Assembly: GCA_002707785.1 (NCBI GenBank)
Contig: PANW01000042.1
Coordinates: forward strand, 248,986-312,985
DNA length: 64,000 nucleotides
Source: Cellvibrionaceae bacterium
Lineage (GTDB): Bacteria > Pseudomonadota > Gammaproteobacteria > Pseudomonadales > Cellvibrionaceae
Direction of reading: 5' to 3'
A program made the translations under genes and the position numbers. Under the pieces are notes generated by a model that saw nothing but the letters and a program-made list of their open reading frames with translations, ran no database searches and was not told the DNA's origin. Below, one piece after another: positions 35,790 through 45,490 of this stretch. Position 1 is the stretch's first letter, and each line of letters begins with the position of its first letter.

Positions 35790-36476
35790 TTAGGGCTCGC
35801 AAGATGGCGCGAGCTCAAACCACTTGTGCCCCCAAGCATAATCTCGCAAACGTGTCAGATCTTCAGGACGATCAATATCGGGCAAGGAGCTCGCACGATA
35901 AAAAGACCACTCCAGTCTTTGTAAATGAACAATCGTCTGCTCATAAACCCGGTCGGTCCCCCAATCGATTCCTTGAAACAGCGCCTCAGAGAATCGACTC
36001 AAGCCTAAAGCCACATAGCCACCATCATCGGCAGGAATCAGCGCCGCTGGCAGACCACTTCGCAACGCCACTATCAGATCTTGAAGCCGGCCGGTATCCA
36101 GCTCAGGGCAGTCGCTGCCGACAATGATTGCGAAACGATAGCTTTGCAATACTTGCCGCAAGCTATCGGCCATACGAGCACCAAGATCACCGCCCTGCTG
36201 CACCTCAATCGGAACAGGCAACAGCTCGACCAATTTGTCAAAAAAATCTGGCGAAGCCCCCCGCCCTGATACCCACAGCTGGTAATCCCATTCACTAGGG
36301 CTGCGCAAGCTTTGAAAAGTGTGAGCGACCAAATCGCTGTGTAACTGCAGAGATTGTTGAGCGCTCAGCCGCGGTTGCATGCGCGTTTTCACTCGATTGA
36401 GTTGCGGCCTTTTTGCAAATTGAATAATACAAACATCATTACTGGGCGTGTGCGCTGCGGTAGGAGTTGCGGTCAA
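35790..36476 (-). CDS. TIGR04282-type arsenosugar glycosyltransferase (DUF2064)
   Basis: A 228-residue protein of the DUF2064/TIGR04282 family, with CIIQFAKRPQLNRVKTRM near the start, GARMADSLRQVL and IVGSDCPEL in the middle, and ADDGGYVALGL later (about residues 145-155), all family motifs. The TTG at 36476 is chosen: AAGGA lies 9 bases upstream, and the conserved domain starts 12 residues later. The frame is open to 36620, but that would overlap the preceding gene and add a non-conserved segment. It partners with the next two genes in many genomes in an arsenosugar-associated cluster. Biochemical function is not well established. Confidence 0.78.
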   Translation of the reverse strand: MTATPTAAHTPSNDVCIIQFAKRPQLNRVKTRMQPRLSAQQSLQLHSDLVAHTFQSLRSPSEWDYQLWVSGRGASPDFFDKLVELLPVPIEVQQGGDLGARMADSLRQVLQSYRFAIIVGSDCPELDTGRLQDLIVALRSGLPAALIPADDGGYVALGLSRFSEALFQGIDWGTDRVYEQTIVHLQRLEWSFYRASSLPDIDRPEDLTRLRDYAWGHKWFELAPSCEP

Positions 36477-36553
36477 TTTTTTTATTCCTTCAAAGTTTTG
36501 GCTACGACGACTCTCACCAAGGCAAGAGAAAGACGCAAACTCAAACGTTGGTG

Positions 36554-37267
36554 TTAACGATACATTTCTGACAAGGCTTGGGGGTTCACGCCGCGAAAAT
36601 ACAACCAGCGCAACTTCCACATCAGTAGCACCGTTGGAACGACGCCACGCTGCTCCCAGCGCCGACTGGAAGTGACCAGTTTGCCTCGCATCACTCGTGG
36701 GCGCGACACTTTACGCGCGCGAGATGAAAATTCAACATCCTCCATCAGTGGGATATCGGCAAAACCACAGAGCTTTTGCCACAGCGCGCGACTGACGAAC
36801 AACGCCTGGTCGCCGGTCGCTATTGCCGACAACCTTGAACGTAAATTCATGAACCGCTCTACGATTCGCAGGGACCATAATTGACCGCTCAAACGTACCG
36901 GGAAAAAGCCCCAGCAATCACTCTCTGACGGGAACGGCATTGCCTCAGCAATCAAATCGACGAAATTGTCGGGCAATTGTGTATCCGCATGTAAAAACAG
37001 CAAACACTCCCCTTTCGCTCGATCTGCTCCGGCATTCATTTGAGCTGCCCGCCCCTTTACCTCGCAGACAACCTCATCCACTAAGAACTGCGCCTGATCG
37101 AAGGTGGCATCCGTACTACCGCCATCGCTGAGAATCACTTCTACCCGCCCCTGCTCGCGCAACGACTGCAGGGGCTGCAACGTGGCTTTTATAGAACTCG
37201 CTTCATTGAAGGTTGGGATAACAATGCTAATCAACATCGGAGCCGTTAAGTTTGCCTTCGCCTTCAC
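36554..37267 (-). CDS. TIGR04283-type family 2 glycosyltransferase of the arsenosugar group
   Basis: A 237-residue GT-A glycosyltransferase with ISIVIPTFNEASSI (about residues 13-26), LSDGGSTDAT (about 46-55) and the DXD-like LFLHADTQLP (about 90-99). The C-terminal GDQALFV and MEDVEFSSRARK segments are typical of TIGR04283. It begins on GTG at 37267, sharing 4 bases with the arsS stop (GTGA); an ATG at 37237 is possible but has no ribosome-binding site. No membrane anchor is obvious. Confidence 0.8.
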   Translation of the reverse strand: MKAKANLTAPMLISIVIPTFNEASSIKATLQPLQSLREQGRVEVILSDGGSTDATFDQAQFLVDEVVCEVKGRAAQMNAGADRAKGECLLFLHADTQLPDNFVDLIAEAMPFPSESDCWGFFPVRLSGQLWSLRIVERFMNLRSRLSAIATGDQALFVSRALWQKLCGFADIPLMEDVEFSSRARKVSRPRVMRGKLVTSSRRWEQRGVVPTVLLMWKLRWLYFRGVNPQALSEMYR

Positions 37268-38262
37268 TCAAGCGCACCGCCGCAGCTGCTGCCCTGCCCA
37301 GCCGTACAACCATAGCAATGTTCGCCGATGACGATCGGCTCACCCTCGAGCGATCGCTGCAACAGATCACGAAGATGAACCTTGCGGCTATCGCTGGCCA
37401 ACAAATCACCTAGGGGTGAAGAGTCGGTTGTCGACAACTGCATGGGCCATTCCAACATCTGATTAAAATCGCAATCATAGACGTGCCCCTGCCAATCCAC
37501 ACTGATCAAACTGCGACACATGACACCGCCTAAATTGCTTTCGCTATAGTTGTCTTTGAGCAACGTCAAATAGGACTCCAGCTGACCTTTGCTCATCAAC
37601 ATGCTGCCAAAACGACTGATTGGCATATTGGTAATGGTTAACAATTCGTCGAATTCGATACCGTGATGCGCGAGCAACTGCTGCTTATACTCGGCTTGCA
37701 AACTTGCCTGAGGCGGAGGCAAGAAAGCTCCGTTGGGGTTGTAAACCAGGTCCAACTTCAGACCCCCACCTTTTCCATACCCCAAACGATTCAATCGCTG
37801 CAAAGCCTCGATCGATGTTTGATAAACGCCTTTACCTCGCTGCTCATTAACATTGGCCTCCTCATAACAAGGCAAGGAAGCACTGATGTAAACACCACTG
37901 TCGGCCAGAAATTGAGCCAAGTCCTCATAGCCTGGTTCTTCTAGAATCGTTAAATTGCAGCGATCAATGACTTCCACTCCGCGCGCTCGAGCCTCGGCCA
38001 CCAGATAGCGAAAATGCGGATTCATTTCCGGCGCTCCACCGGTAAGATCTAGGCATTGTATTTTTTTTGCGTCGATAAATTGCAGCAGTAAATCGATGAC
38101 GTCACGAGTCATTAACTCGGTTCGCTTAGGGCCGGCATTAACATGGCAATGGGTGCAACTCAGATTACACAGATAGCCTAAATTGACTTGTAACGTGTGT
38201 AACTCCGTGCGATGGAGGGGCGGGAAATCCGTTTTAAGTAAACGCGGAGCCGTGTCTTTCAT
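37264..38262 (-). CDS. arsS: arsenosugar biosynthesis radical SAM protein ArsS
   Basis: A 332-residue radical SAM enzyme. The cluster motif CNLSCTHCHVNAGP is at about residues 32-45 (CxxxCxxC), followed by LDLTGGAPEMNPHF (about 76-89). The C-terminal DUF3641 domain (about 195-332) holds several cysteines (MCRSL, YDCDFNQML, GEHCYGCTAGQGSSCGG) that probably bind a second cluster. In cyanobacteria and other marine bacteria ArsS adds the SAM-derived 5'-deoxyadenosyl group to dimethylarsinous species on the way to arsenosugars. No arsM is visible nearby. A tRNA gene precedes it by about 80 bases. Confidence 0.85.
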   Translation of the reverse strand: MKDTAPRLLKTDFPPLHRTELHTLQVNLGYLCNLSCTHCHVNAGPKRTELMTRDVIDLLLQFIDAKKIQCLDLTGGAPEMNPHFRYLVAEARARGVEVIDRCNLTILEEPGYEDLAQFLADSGVYISASLPCYEEANVNEQRGKGVYQTSIEALQRLNRLGYGKGGGLKLDLVYNPNGAFLPPPQASLQAEYKQQLLAHHGIEFDELLTITNMPISRFGSMLMSKGQLESYLTLLKDNYSESNLGGVMCRSLISVDWQGHVYDCDFNQMLEWPMQLSTTDSSPLGDLLASDSRKVHLRDLLQRSLEGEPIVIGEHCYGCTAGQGSSCGGALE

Positions 38263-38343
38263 AACTCAAAACCAGCAAAAGAGGATGTGTGTAAGACCTA
38301 CACTTTAAGAAATAATTCACCGCAGAGCTTAGAGTGCGAGAAA

Positions 38344-38420
38344 TGGCCCGCCCTAGTGGATTCGAACCACTGGCCTTCCCCTTAGGAGGGGGACGCTCTA
38401 TCCAGCTGAGCTAAGGGCGG
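38344..38420 (-). tRNA. tRNA-Arg (anticodon CCU)
   Basis: A full cloverleaf is readable on the minus strand. The 7-base-pair acceptor stem is CCGCCCT with AGGGCGG, the D stem GCTC with GAGC, the anticodon stem TCCCC with GGGGA around loop CTCCTAA (anticodon CCT), and the T arm carries TTCGAAT. A discriminator G and an encoded CCA end it. It reads the rare AGG codon. Confidence 0.95.
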
Positions 38421-38682
38421 TCAGATTGAACAAATAGCAGCCAACATGAGCACAACATCTTAGCCTTTGTCTAGATTGCCTCACACTGGATAAGCTCCCT
38501 AGGTGCAACCCACACAACCGTGCCAGTACTGACTCGCTAACTGCGAAGGCAATCCTAAACGCTTCACCCATGAATCTCAACAGAGCTGACTATACAGAGT
38601 ACAGCTCCAGCCGATAAAATGACGCCCTTCCTACTGATCAGCTGCAGCCTGAGCACTCCCACCTACGACAAGTACTGAACCA

Positions 38683-39399
38683 ATGAATCTATTGCTACTA
38701 CGTGAATCTGACTTTACCGATACCCATACAGTAACTCTCTTCGGGCGTCGTCACACTCATATGCGAACGGTGCAACAAGTATCCGTAGGCACGGAGCTAA
38801 AAGCCGGAATAATCAATGGCAATACCGGAATTGCTAAGGTCACAGCCTTAACGGATGAATCGACAAGCCTGCAGGTCGCACTTACAGAAATACCCCCAGC
38901 ACCCCTACCCCTGACACTGATCGTAGCTCTACCGCGCCCCAAAATGCTGAAACGTATCCTGCAAACAGTTTCCACCATGGGAGTCAAAGAGCTGATACTC
39001 ATCAACAGCTATCGAGTGGAGAAAAGCTTCTGGCAAACCCCGTTCCTAGAAACACAAAAGATTGAGGAACAACTGACATTGGGGCTTGAGCAAGGAGTGG
39101 ACACACGGATGCCAAGTGTGACTTTAGAAAAGCGATTCAAGCCTTTCGTCGAAGACCAGCTACCCGATCTCTGCAAACATAAACGTGCGTTAGTCGCACA
39201 CCCCAAAAATGCGGTGACTTGCCCTGCTCCGACTCGTGAAGAAAGTGTTCTAGTGATAGGTCCTGAAGGTGGATTTATCGACTACGAGATAGAGAAATTG
39301 AACCAAGCAGGTTGTCAGACCATACATCTCGGACCGAGAATTCTAAGGGTTGAAACCGCAGTGCCGGTGCTATTGTCGAGACTTTTTCCAGTCTTTTAA
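38683..39399 (+). CDS. rsmE: 16S rRNA m3U1498 methyltransferase RsmE
   Basis: A 238-residue SPOUT-class enzyme that methylates U1498 of 16S rRNA. The N-terminal PUA-like domain (about residues 1-70) contains FGRRHTHMRTV; the SPOUT knot has LPRPKMLKRILQTVSTMGV (about 85-105) and the SAM-binding loop VIGPEGGFIDYE (about 186-197) with HLGPRILRVETA. Length is normal (243 in E. coli). It converges with the GGDEF-EAL gene 22 bases away. Confidence 0.92.
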   Translation: MNLLLLRESDFTDTHTVTLFGRRHTHMRTVQQVSVGTELKAGIINGNTGIAKVTALTDESTSLQVALTEIPPAPLPLTLIVALPRPKMLKRILQTVSTMGVKELILINSYRVEKSFWQTPFLETQKIEEQLTLGLEQGVDTRMPSVTLEKRFKPFVEDQLPDLCKHKRALVAHPKNAVTCPAPTREESVLVIGPEGGFIDYEIEKLNQAGCQTIHLGPRILRVETAVPVLLSRLFPVF

Positions 39400-39421
39400 C
39401 GCATCACGGAGAAACGCAGAT

Positions 39422-41869
39422 CTAACCCTGAATACCTACCTGATTGCCTTTCAATAGCGATTCGAATTCACCGAAAGGAACTGGACGACTAAAGTAGTAA
39501 CCTTGATAACAGTTGCAACCGAAGGCTGTGAGAATATCCAGCTGGCTTTTCTCTTCGACCCCCTCAGCTACCACATTCAAATCCAATAGCTGACCCATAG
39601 TGACAATGGTCTCCACCAAAACTCGATCACTGCGATCATCAACAATATCACGCACAAAGCTGTAGTCGATCTTCAAAGTTGATACCGGCAAGCGCTTCAA
39701 ATAACTAATCGACGAATAACCGGTCCCAAAATCATCGAGAGAAAAGCTAATACCCATGGCCGACAAAGCCGTCATAGTGGCAATGGTTTCATCGACGTTG
39801 TGAATCACCACCCCTTCAGTGATTTCAAGGTCGAGACTATCGCGCGGAATGACAATTTCATGAAGGGTTTTGGCCATATCGTCAACAAACGTCTGCCCCC
39901 TAAACTGTCGAGGGCTGACATTTAAGCTCAGCCGCATGCCCTCATGCCAAACGCCACTCTTGTCCAGTGAATTAAGCGCCCGACAGCCCTCTTCGATAAT
40001 CCAACGACCGACTTCCACCATCAAACCCGAAGATTCCAGCACCGGAATAAACTCTCCAGGAGAAATCATACCGCGCTCAGGATGTTGCCAGCGCAATAGT
40101 GCTTCCGCCCCTAGAATCTTGTTGGAGGCCACATCGACTTTCGGCTGAAAAAACAATTCAAATTGGTTTTCCGCCAGTGCTTTGTGGAGCTCACTTTCCA
40201 ACCGCAACTGATAGCTGACCTTATCGGCCATCCCCAAGTTGAAGAACTCGATTGCATCACGGCCCTTCGCCTTAACTTGATACATGGCGGTATCAGCAAA
40301 ACGCAACAATTCATGCACGGAGCTTTCTTTGTCGGCATAAACAACAATCCCGATGCTGCACGACACATGCAATTTGATATCTTTGTAGGGATAGGGCTCC
40401 GATAAACTCTTGCGTATCTTCTCCGCGACTTCACCCGCCTTTAGGCCTGCAGCATCTAAGTCATGATCCAACACGGTCAACACCACCACAAACTCATCGC
40501 CACTTAGACGGGCAACTAAGTCCTCTTCTCTGACAACGTTACCTAAACGCTCGGCCACTTGCTTGAGCAGCTGATCGCCCACAGGATGCCCGAGAGAATC
40601 ATTAATGTTTTTAAAATGATCAAGATCGATAAAAAGAATCGCACCGTAATACTTATGTCGACGCGCACGAACAATTTCATGTTCAAGTCGTTCAACCAGG
40701 TGCACGCGATTAGGAAGATTAGTCAGCGCATCGTGATACGCCATGTATTCCATCTTCTCTTCGGCTTCCTTTCTCGCAGTGATGTCATTGGCGACCATCA
40801 GCACTAGGCGCTCACCCTGCATAACGATGGATTTTGCATGCCCCTGCAAGTAACGTTTCTCACCGACCGCGGAAATAAAATAACCTTCGAAAGCGCCCTC
40901 ATCCAACACATCCCCACTTTCCGAGGTCGCACCTATGGCGTTATACACATTTGGGGCTTCCCCGAAGGCAAAGCCGAACTCTAGAATATTAAGCCCGGAA
41001 ATCGTCTCCGTGGTCTTTCCAAAGAATTCGGCCATATTTTGATTGGCAAATTCCATGGTACCGTCTGTGTGACGCAGCCCAACCATCGCCGGCAGTTCGT
41101 TAACAATCAGACGTATAGCCTCTTCACTTTCCCGTAGCGCCGACTCAACCTCTAAGCGCTTGGTAAAGGCCTCCTCAATTGCATCTAACATGCTATTGGA
41201 AGAAAGTGCCAGCTGAGTGAGTTCATCATGACGTTCAGGGTGCGCTACCGTAATACGACGCGCGCCCGGCTTATCTGGACGTATGGATTTAATCTCTTGC
41301 ACCATACGAATCAGAGGGTTTGTCAGCATGTAATAGAATGCTATAAATAGCAGCAACACCAAAATTGAGTTGCGAATCAGACCACTTAAAATCACGAAGG
41401 TAGAGCGCTGATAGAAAGTCTCCAACGCTTTGTTGAGATCTACCCTGAAAGTAATCGAGCCTGCGGTACTCTTATCGTAACCAGGAATACTGAGGCTCGC
41501 AGAGTAGCTTTTGCTGTCTTCTACAAAGTAGCTGGTTAACCAGCTGGTGGGGGAGCTGGATCTTGGCTTATCGCCTTGCGCAAGCACGTTGCCTAACTCA
41601 TCGAGTATGGCAACATCGAAGATAAAATCGTAGGCCAACATACCATTGACCACTTCCATGGAAAGATCGTCATCTAAAGTATGAACGGCTCGAGTGGCCG
41701 GCGGTGCGGCAACCTCGATCACGCGCTCGATCAACAAGTCCAGCTCTTGCTCTTGGGATAAATAATCAAGATACAATTGAAAGGAACTCATCCCCAAACC
41801 CAGCACAAAGGCAAGAATAACGCCCACTTTGGCAAGACGATAGGAAATTCCTTGGAAGAATGACTGCAC
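39422..41869 (-). CDS. membrane-bound PAS-GGDEF-EAL c-di-GMP enzyme
   Basis: An 815-residue protein. It has a TM helix (about residues 14-32), a periplasmic sensor segment (about 33-155), a second TM helix (about 158-182), HAMP (about 183-240), PAS (about 250-360), GGDEF (about 375-545) and EAL (about 560-805). The cyclase motif reads SGDEF with an upstream DLDHFKNIND. The EAL motif reads EALLRW, with DDFGTGYSSISYL and later E and K residues, so both domains look catalytically complete. It makes or breaks c-di-GMP, the signal read by the PilZ protein at 46746. The sensed input is unknown. Confidence 0.9.
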   Translation of the reverse strand: MQSFFQGISYRLAKVGVILAFVLGLGMSSFQLYLDYLSQEQELDLLIERVIEVAAPPATRAVHTLDDDLSMEVVNGMLAYDFIFDVAILDELGNVLAQGDKPRSSSPTSWLTSYFVEDSKSYSASLSIPGYDKSTAGSITFRVDLNKALETFYQRSTFVILSGLIRNSILVLLLFIAFYYMLTNPLIRMVQEIKSIRPDKPGARRITVAHPERHDELTQLALSSNSMLDAIEEAFTKRLEVESALRESEEAIRLIVNELPAMVGLRHTDGTMEFANQNMAEFFGKTTETISGLNILEFGFAFGEAPNVYNAIGATSESGDVLDEGAFEGYFISAVGEKRYLQGHAKSIVMQGERLVLMVANDITARKEAEEKMEYMAYHDALTNLPNRVHLVERLEHEIVRARRHKYYGAILFIDLDHFKNINDSLGHPVGDQLLKQVAERLGNVVREEDLVARLSGDEFVVVLTVLDHDLDAAGLKAGEVAEKIRKSLSEPYPYKDIKLHVSCSIGIVVYADKESSVHELLRFADTAMYQVKAKGRDAIEFFNLGMADKVSYQLRLESELHKALAENQFELFFQPKVDVASNKILGAEALLRWQHPERGMISPGEFIPVLESSGLMVEVGRWIIEEGCRALNSLDKSGVWHEGMRLSLNVSPRQFRGQTFVDDMAKTLHEIVIPRDSLDLEITEGVVIHNVDETIATMTALSAMGISFSLDDFGTGYSSISYLKRLPVSTLKIDYSFVRDIVDDRSDRVLVETIVTMGQLLDLNVVAEGVEEKSQLDILTAFGCNCYQGYYFSRPVPFGEFESLLKGNQVGIQG

Positions 41870-42284
41870 TCGTGGTCCTCTATTGGCTGACGGATTTGAT
41901 GACTACCCACCTAAGCGAGTCAACTAAGATTTTAGTTGGAAATCATTAGTTTATAGCAATCGCAGTGCTGAAAAGCGAATTTCTGCGCAACGCCGTCATC
42001 ATAAATCAGGATAGAAGCTACCACAAAGTTTGTCGCCATTCTCTGGCATAAACTGAAGACAAATGGGTAAAAAGGTGACGACTCTCTGTCGTCGAAAGAA
42101 ACAAGGCCGTCCACTGCCTCCGTCGAGACAAAACATCGACGATCGAATGAGCGCAAATCAAACTATGCAGCCAGCTAATAAACGCGCTTCCCAAGTCAAC
42201 GCACCTATGAGCTGGCTGTTTGAAGCATCTTCTTTAAGTACTCACCCTTAAGTAACAACTCTCAAAGAAGACTAACTCTCGCGA
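41870..42284. other. 415-base gap with no clear gene
   Basis: It lies between the start of the GGDEF-EAL gene and the end of ald. Only short frames with no ribosome-binding site or family motif are present. No strong terminator follows ald, and no sigma-28 or sigma-54 box was found. Confidence 0.6.
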
Positions 42285-43415
42285 TTAGGCTGCTCTTACT
42301 GTCTCGAGCAAAGCCACCGGCTTTACGTAAGGCATATCCAGAGCCTTGGCCACCGCTTCGCAGGTAATCTGCCCCTGATAAACGTTAAGCCCAGCAAACA
42401 AATGTTCGTCCGCCTGCATGGCTTGTTCTGCCCCTTTATCAGCGAGCGCCAACACAAAGGGTAAAGTGGCATTGTTCAGCGCCATGGTAGACGTTCTGGC
42501 AACGGCTCCCGGCATATTAGCAACACAGTAGTGGATGACCTCTTCAACCACGTAGGTAGGATCTTGATGAGTTGTGGCTTTTGACGTTTCAAAACACCCG
42601 CCCTGATCAATGGCCACATCAACCACGACGGCACCTTTTTTCATCCGAGCAATTAATTCTTGAGTCAACAACTTAGGCGCTGCTGCCCCGGGAATCAGTA
42701 CCGCCCCAACCACCAAATCCGCCTCAAGTGCATGCTGTTCAATAGCATCAATACTAGAATACACGCACTTCACTCGACCGGAGAACTCGACGTCTAACTG
42801 ACGTAAACGAGGCAATGAGCGATCAAGAATGGTGACATCCGCCCCCAAGCCAATAGCCATAGACGCCGCTTGAGTCCCTACGACACCCCCACCGATAACC
42901 ACGACTTTGGCCGGTGCAACGCCAGGTACACCTCCCAGTAAGGCCCCCATTCCACCTTGAGCTTTCTGCAAGTGGTAAGCTCCGGCTTGCACAGATAAAC
43001 GCCCTGCGACCTCTGACATAGGCGCCAGCAAAGGCAGCGCACCTCTAGCATCTGTTACCGTTTCATAGGCAATACAGGTGGCCCCGGACTCCGCTAATAA
43101 TTGTGCTTGAAGGCTATCAGCCGCTAGATGCAAATAGGTGAATAGGATTTGACCCGCTCGCAACTGTCGACACTCATGGGGCTGGGGCTCTTTGACTTTG
43201 ACGATCATGTCAGCTTTCGCAAATATCTCTTCCGCTGTAGCCACTATCGAGGCGCCGGCATCCAGATAGGCTTGGTCTTCAAAGCCAATTTCAGCCCCCC
43301 CTTGTGTTTCAATCATCACTTGATGACCTCGGCCAACAAGCTCTCGTGCACTGGCCGGGGTTAAACCAATACGATACTCATGGTTCTTAATTTCTTTGGG
43401 AACGCCGATCAACAT
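42285..43415 (-). CDS. ald: alanine dehydrogenase
   Basis: A 376-residue NAD-dependent enzyme interconverting L-alanine and pyruvate plus ammonia. The N-terminus MLIGVPKEIKNHEYRIGLTP, the catalytic lysine in KVKEPQ (about residue 75) and histidine in YLHLAAD (about 96) are all present, and the Rossmann motif is VVVIGGGVVGTQAASMA (about 170-186). Length is normal (about 370). It is divergent from an Lrp-type regulator with a 215-base gap, the classical arrangement of alanine-controlled ald. Confidence 0.93.
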   Translation of the reverse strand: MLIGVPKEIKNHEYRIGLTPASARELVGRGHQVMIETQGGAEIGFEDQAYLDAGASIVATAEEIFAKADMIVKVKEPQPHECRQLRAGQILFTYLHLAADSLQAQLLAESGATCIAYETVTDARGALPLLAPMSEVAGRLSVQAGAYHLQKAQGGMGALLGGVPGVAPAKVVVIGGGVVGTQAASMAIGLGADVTILDRSLPRLRQLDVEFSGRVKCVYSSIDAIEQHALEADLVVGAVLIPGAAAPKLLTQELIARMKKGAVVVDVAIDQGGCFETSKATTHQDPTYVVEEVIHYCVANMPGAVARTSTMALNNATLPFVLALADKGAEQAMQADEHLFAGLNVYQGQITCEAVAKALDMPYVKPVALLETVRAA

Positions 43416-43630
43416 TATTATTTCTCCTTAAAGACTCTCTGATTCACACAGTCACCGCAGTTAGCGGGCCTTGTCAGTAGTTATGGGCCCTATGTCAGTG
43501 ATAAAGACAAAATCACCAACAACGAATGACCATCTTAGGCTTCTCAAATAAGAGCATTTTATGTAGATTGGAAAAAAGGCAGTTGAATCAACTGGAAAGA
43601 AAACACTAAACGGGCACAAACAGCTACCCC

Positions 43631-44104
43631 ATGAAAAAACTAAATACCGTTGATAAAAATATTATTCGCGTACTGCAAAAAGACGGAAGAACCAGTTTCG
43701 CGGAGCTTTCAAGACAAGTAGGCCTCAGCGCAACCCCCTGCAAAGAGCGAGTAAAGCGATTGGAGCGAGAAGGAGTCATCAAAGGTTACACCGCCCTGAT
43801 CAATCCCGACTATCTGGACGCAGGCCTTGTGGTATTCGTGCAGATTCGCCTATCTCGCTCAGCAAAAGATACCTTTGAGGCCTTTCGCGAAGCCGCCATG
43901 GCGCTACCAGAGATCCAAGAGTGCTACTTAGTATCCGGCAGCTTCGACTATCTGCTCAAAGCCAGAGTTGCCGATATGAGTTCCTACCGACAATTTTACG
44001 GGGAAACGCTGCTTACCCTGCCGGGCGTCCACGAATGCACCAGCTACGTGGTGATGGAAGAGGTAAAAGATACCACCGAGATTCCTGTCCACTATAATCG
44101 CTAA
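43631..44104 (+). CDS. Lrp/AsnC-family regulator, probable controller of ald
   Basis: A 157-residue transcription factor. It has an N-terminal winged helix-turn-helix (TVDKNIIRVLQKDGRTSFAE, about residues 6-25, and SATPCKERVKRLEREGVI) and a C-terminal RAM ligand domain (about 70-150) with GSFDYLLKARV and FYGETLLTLPGV. Being divergent from ald it probably activates it in response to alanine, as for AldR or DadR-type proteins. Length and sequence are close to Lrp (164 in E. coli), so a wider role is possible. Confidence 0.85.
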   Translation: MKKLNTVDKNIIRVLQKDGRTSFAELSRQVGLSATPCKERVKRLEREGVIKGYTALINPDYLDAGLVVFVQIRLSRSAKDTFEAFREAAMALPEIQECYLVSGSFDYLLKARVADMSSYRQFYGETLLTLPGVHECTSYVVMEEVKDTTEIPVHYNR

Positions 44105-44200
44105 TAGCATTGCCTTTAATGCTATAGCCTTTGAACCAAAGCCCCGTTCCCGAATACCGTAATCAAGGGGATGGTCAACTCCGCTAAAGGATGCTCACAT

Positions 44201-44740
44201 ATGGTTTTTGATGAATTCTTGATTCGTTCGCACATTCCAACCGTCGAGAACTGGCCGCAAGAAGGTGTTAGTTTTCGCGATATAACGCCGCTATTTCAGA
44301 ATCCCGCCACCGCACGCATGATTACCGACAGCCTTGCTTGGCGGTATCTCAATCAAGACATCACCCACATTGCCGCGTTAGATGCGCGCGGCTTCTTACT
44401 CGGCTCCAATCTCGCCTACGCACTGAACAAGCCTCTTGTGCTAATCCGAAAACCGGGAAAGCTGCCAGGAGAGGTGGATCGTGTCAGCTATGACAGTGAG
44501 TACGCTAAGGGTGAACTAGAACTACAAAAGAGTGCTTTTTCAGTTGGTGATAAGGTGGTCATCGTTGATGATTTAATCGCCACTGGTGGTACCTTATTGG
44601 CCGCTAGCCGTTTAATCCGCAATCAAGGCGCAGAGATTAATGAAGTGGCAGCGATTGTTGATCTGATCAACCTCAAAGGAAGCGAGCGTCTAACGGAATC
44701 AAGTATTCCCTGCTTTAGTCTCATCAGCTTCGACGATTGA
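44201..44740 (+). CDS. apt: adenine phosphoribosyltransferase
   Basis: A 179-residue purine-salvage enzyme making AMP from adenine and PRPP. The start MVFDEFLIRSHI at 44201 is chosen, with an AAAGGA site upstream; an earlier ATG at 44171 would add a poorly conserved segment. Motifs are WPQEGVSFRDITPLF (about residues 18-32), ALDARGFLLGS (about 56-66) and the PRPP loop VVIVDDLIATGGTL (about 116-129). Length is as in E. coli (183). Confidence 0.9.
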   Translation: MVFDEFLIRSHIPTVENWPQEGVSFRDITPLFQNPATARMITDSLAWRYLNQDITHIAALDARGFLLGSNLAYALNKPLVLIRKPGKLPGEVDRVSYDSEYAKGELELQKSAFSVGDKVVIVDDLIATGGTLLAASRLIRNQGAEINEVAAIVDLINLKGSERLTESSIPCFSLISFDD

Positions 44741-44842
44741 AGCTCGATTAGAGATGCCGCGCGATCACCTGATGCTTTCTAACTATTGAGATGCGCAGGC
44801 ATAAAGCGAGCCCAGTTGCTCACTAATCCACGAACAAATCTA

Positions 44843-45223
44843 TTAGTGGCTTCGATTGTCACCACTCCGTCGCCCCATACCGTAGCGGCGGTCAGGAAGG
44901 ATTGAGGAGCCTCGAAAGTTCCCTCGACGATCAAGAGTTTGACGTCGCGCATCGTGACGACGCTCATGAAAGCTGCCGTCGGGCGACATTTCTTGAATCC
45001 AACAAACGCCTCCACTGCCTTTGATGGCATGCTCAAATTTTCGCGCTTCATCGAAAGAAATCCCTTTCTTGACGACAATCGGCATACCGCAAGACAAGGT
45101 ACTTAACATGTGGTCGTTCAGCCCGAAGGTACGTCGTAAGTTCTCCCGAGCTAATTCTGCACTGGCCATATCAGAGAATTTATCGATATAAACCACTTCA
45201 TAGGCTTTTTGGCCTGCCGTCAT
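44843..45223 (-). CDS. hypothetical protein with arginine-rich tail
   Basis: A 126-residue soluble protein. A GGAGG site 6 bases before the ATG supports it. The first 80 residues look like a small alpha/beta fold with GMPIVVKKGISFDEARKFEHA, reminiscent of L7/L12-C-terminal-like domains in other proteobacterial proteins. The last 35 are rich in Arg and Asp (HERRHDARRQ, LDRRGN, PDRRYGMGRR), an RR-x-DRR repeat pattern seen in several short proteins of gammaproteobacteria. I do not recognise a function. It converges with apt. Confidence 0.65.
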   Translation of the reverse strand: MTAGQKAYEVVYIDKFSDMASAELARENLRRTFGLNDHMLSTLSCGMPIVVKKGISFDEARKFEHAIKGSGGVCWIQEMSPDGSFHERRHDARRQTLDRRGNFRGSSILPDRRYGMGRRSGDNRSH

Positions 45224-45490
45224 TTGAACCTCCGCTGCTCACTTTACAGCTCTGTTTCATCCATGAATCTGGCGTTAAATTACACCTCGTATAAGATTAA
45301 ATAGCAGGCGGGTCTATTTTTGACAAAGAATCAATAGTTTGGAGAGCGTATCAGTTCTATAACTGTTGAAACTCTACCCGTTAAAGTCTGAATTCGTGCC
45401 GCGAAGCCTGCCCTCCTAGAAACCTGTCTTCCTAGAAATTACTTTCGAGCATCAATCAGCACAGACAAGCGCCTCGGCTCGACCACAGGG

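Noticed and set aside
42063..42251. 62-codon plus-strand frame in the ald gap
   Set aside because: No ribosome-binding site or conserved feature; most likely chance.
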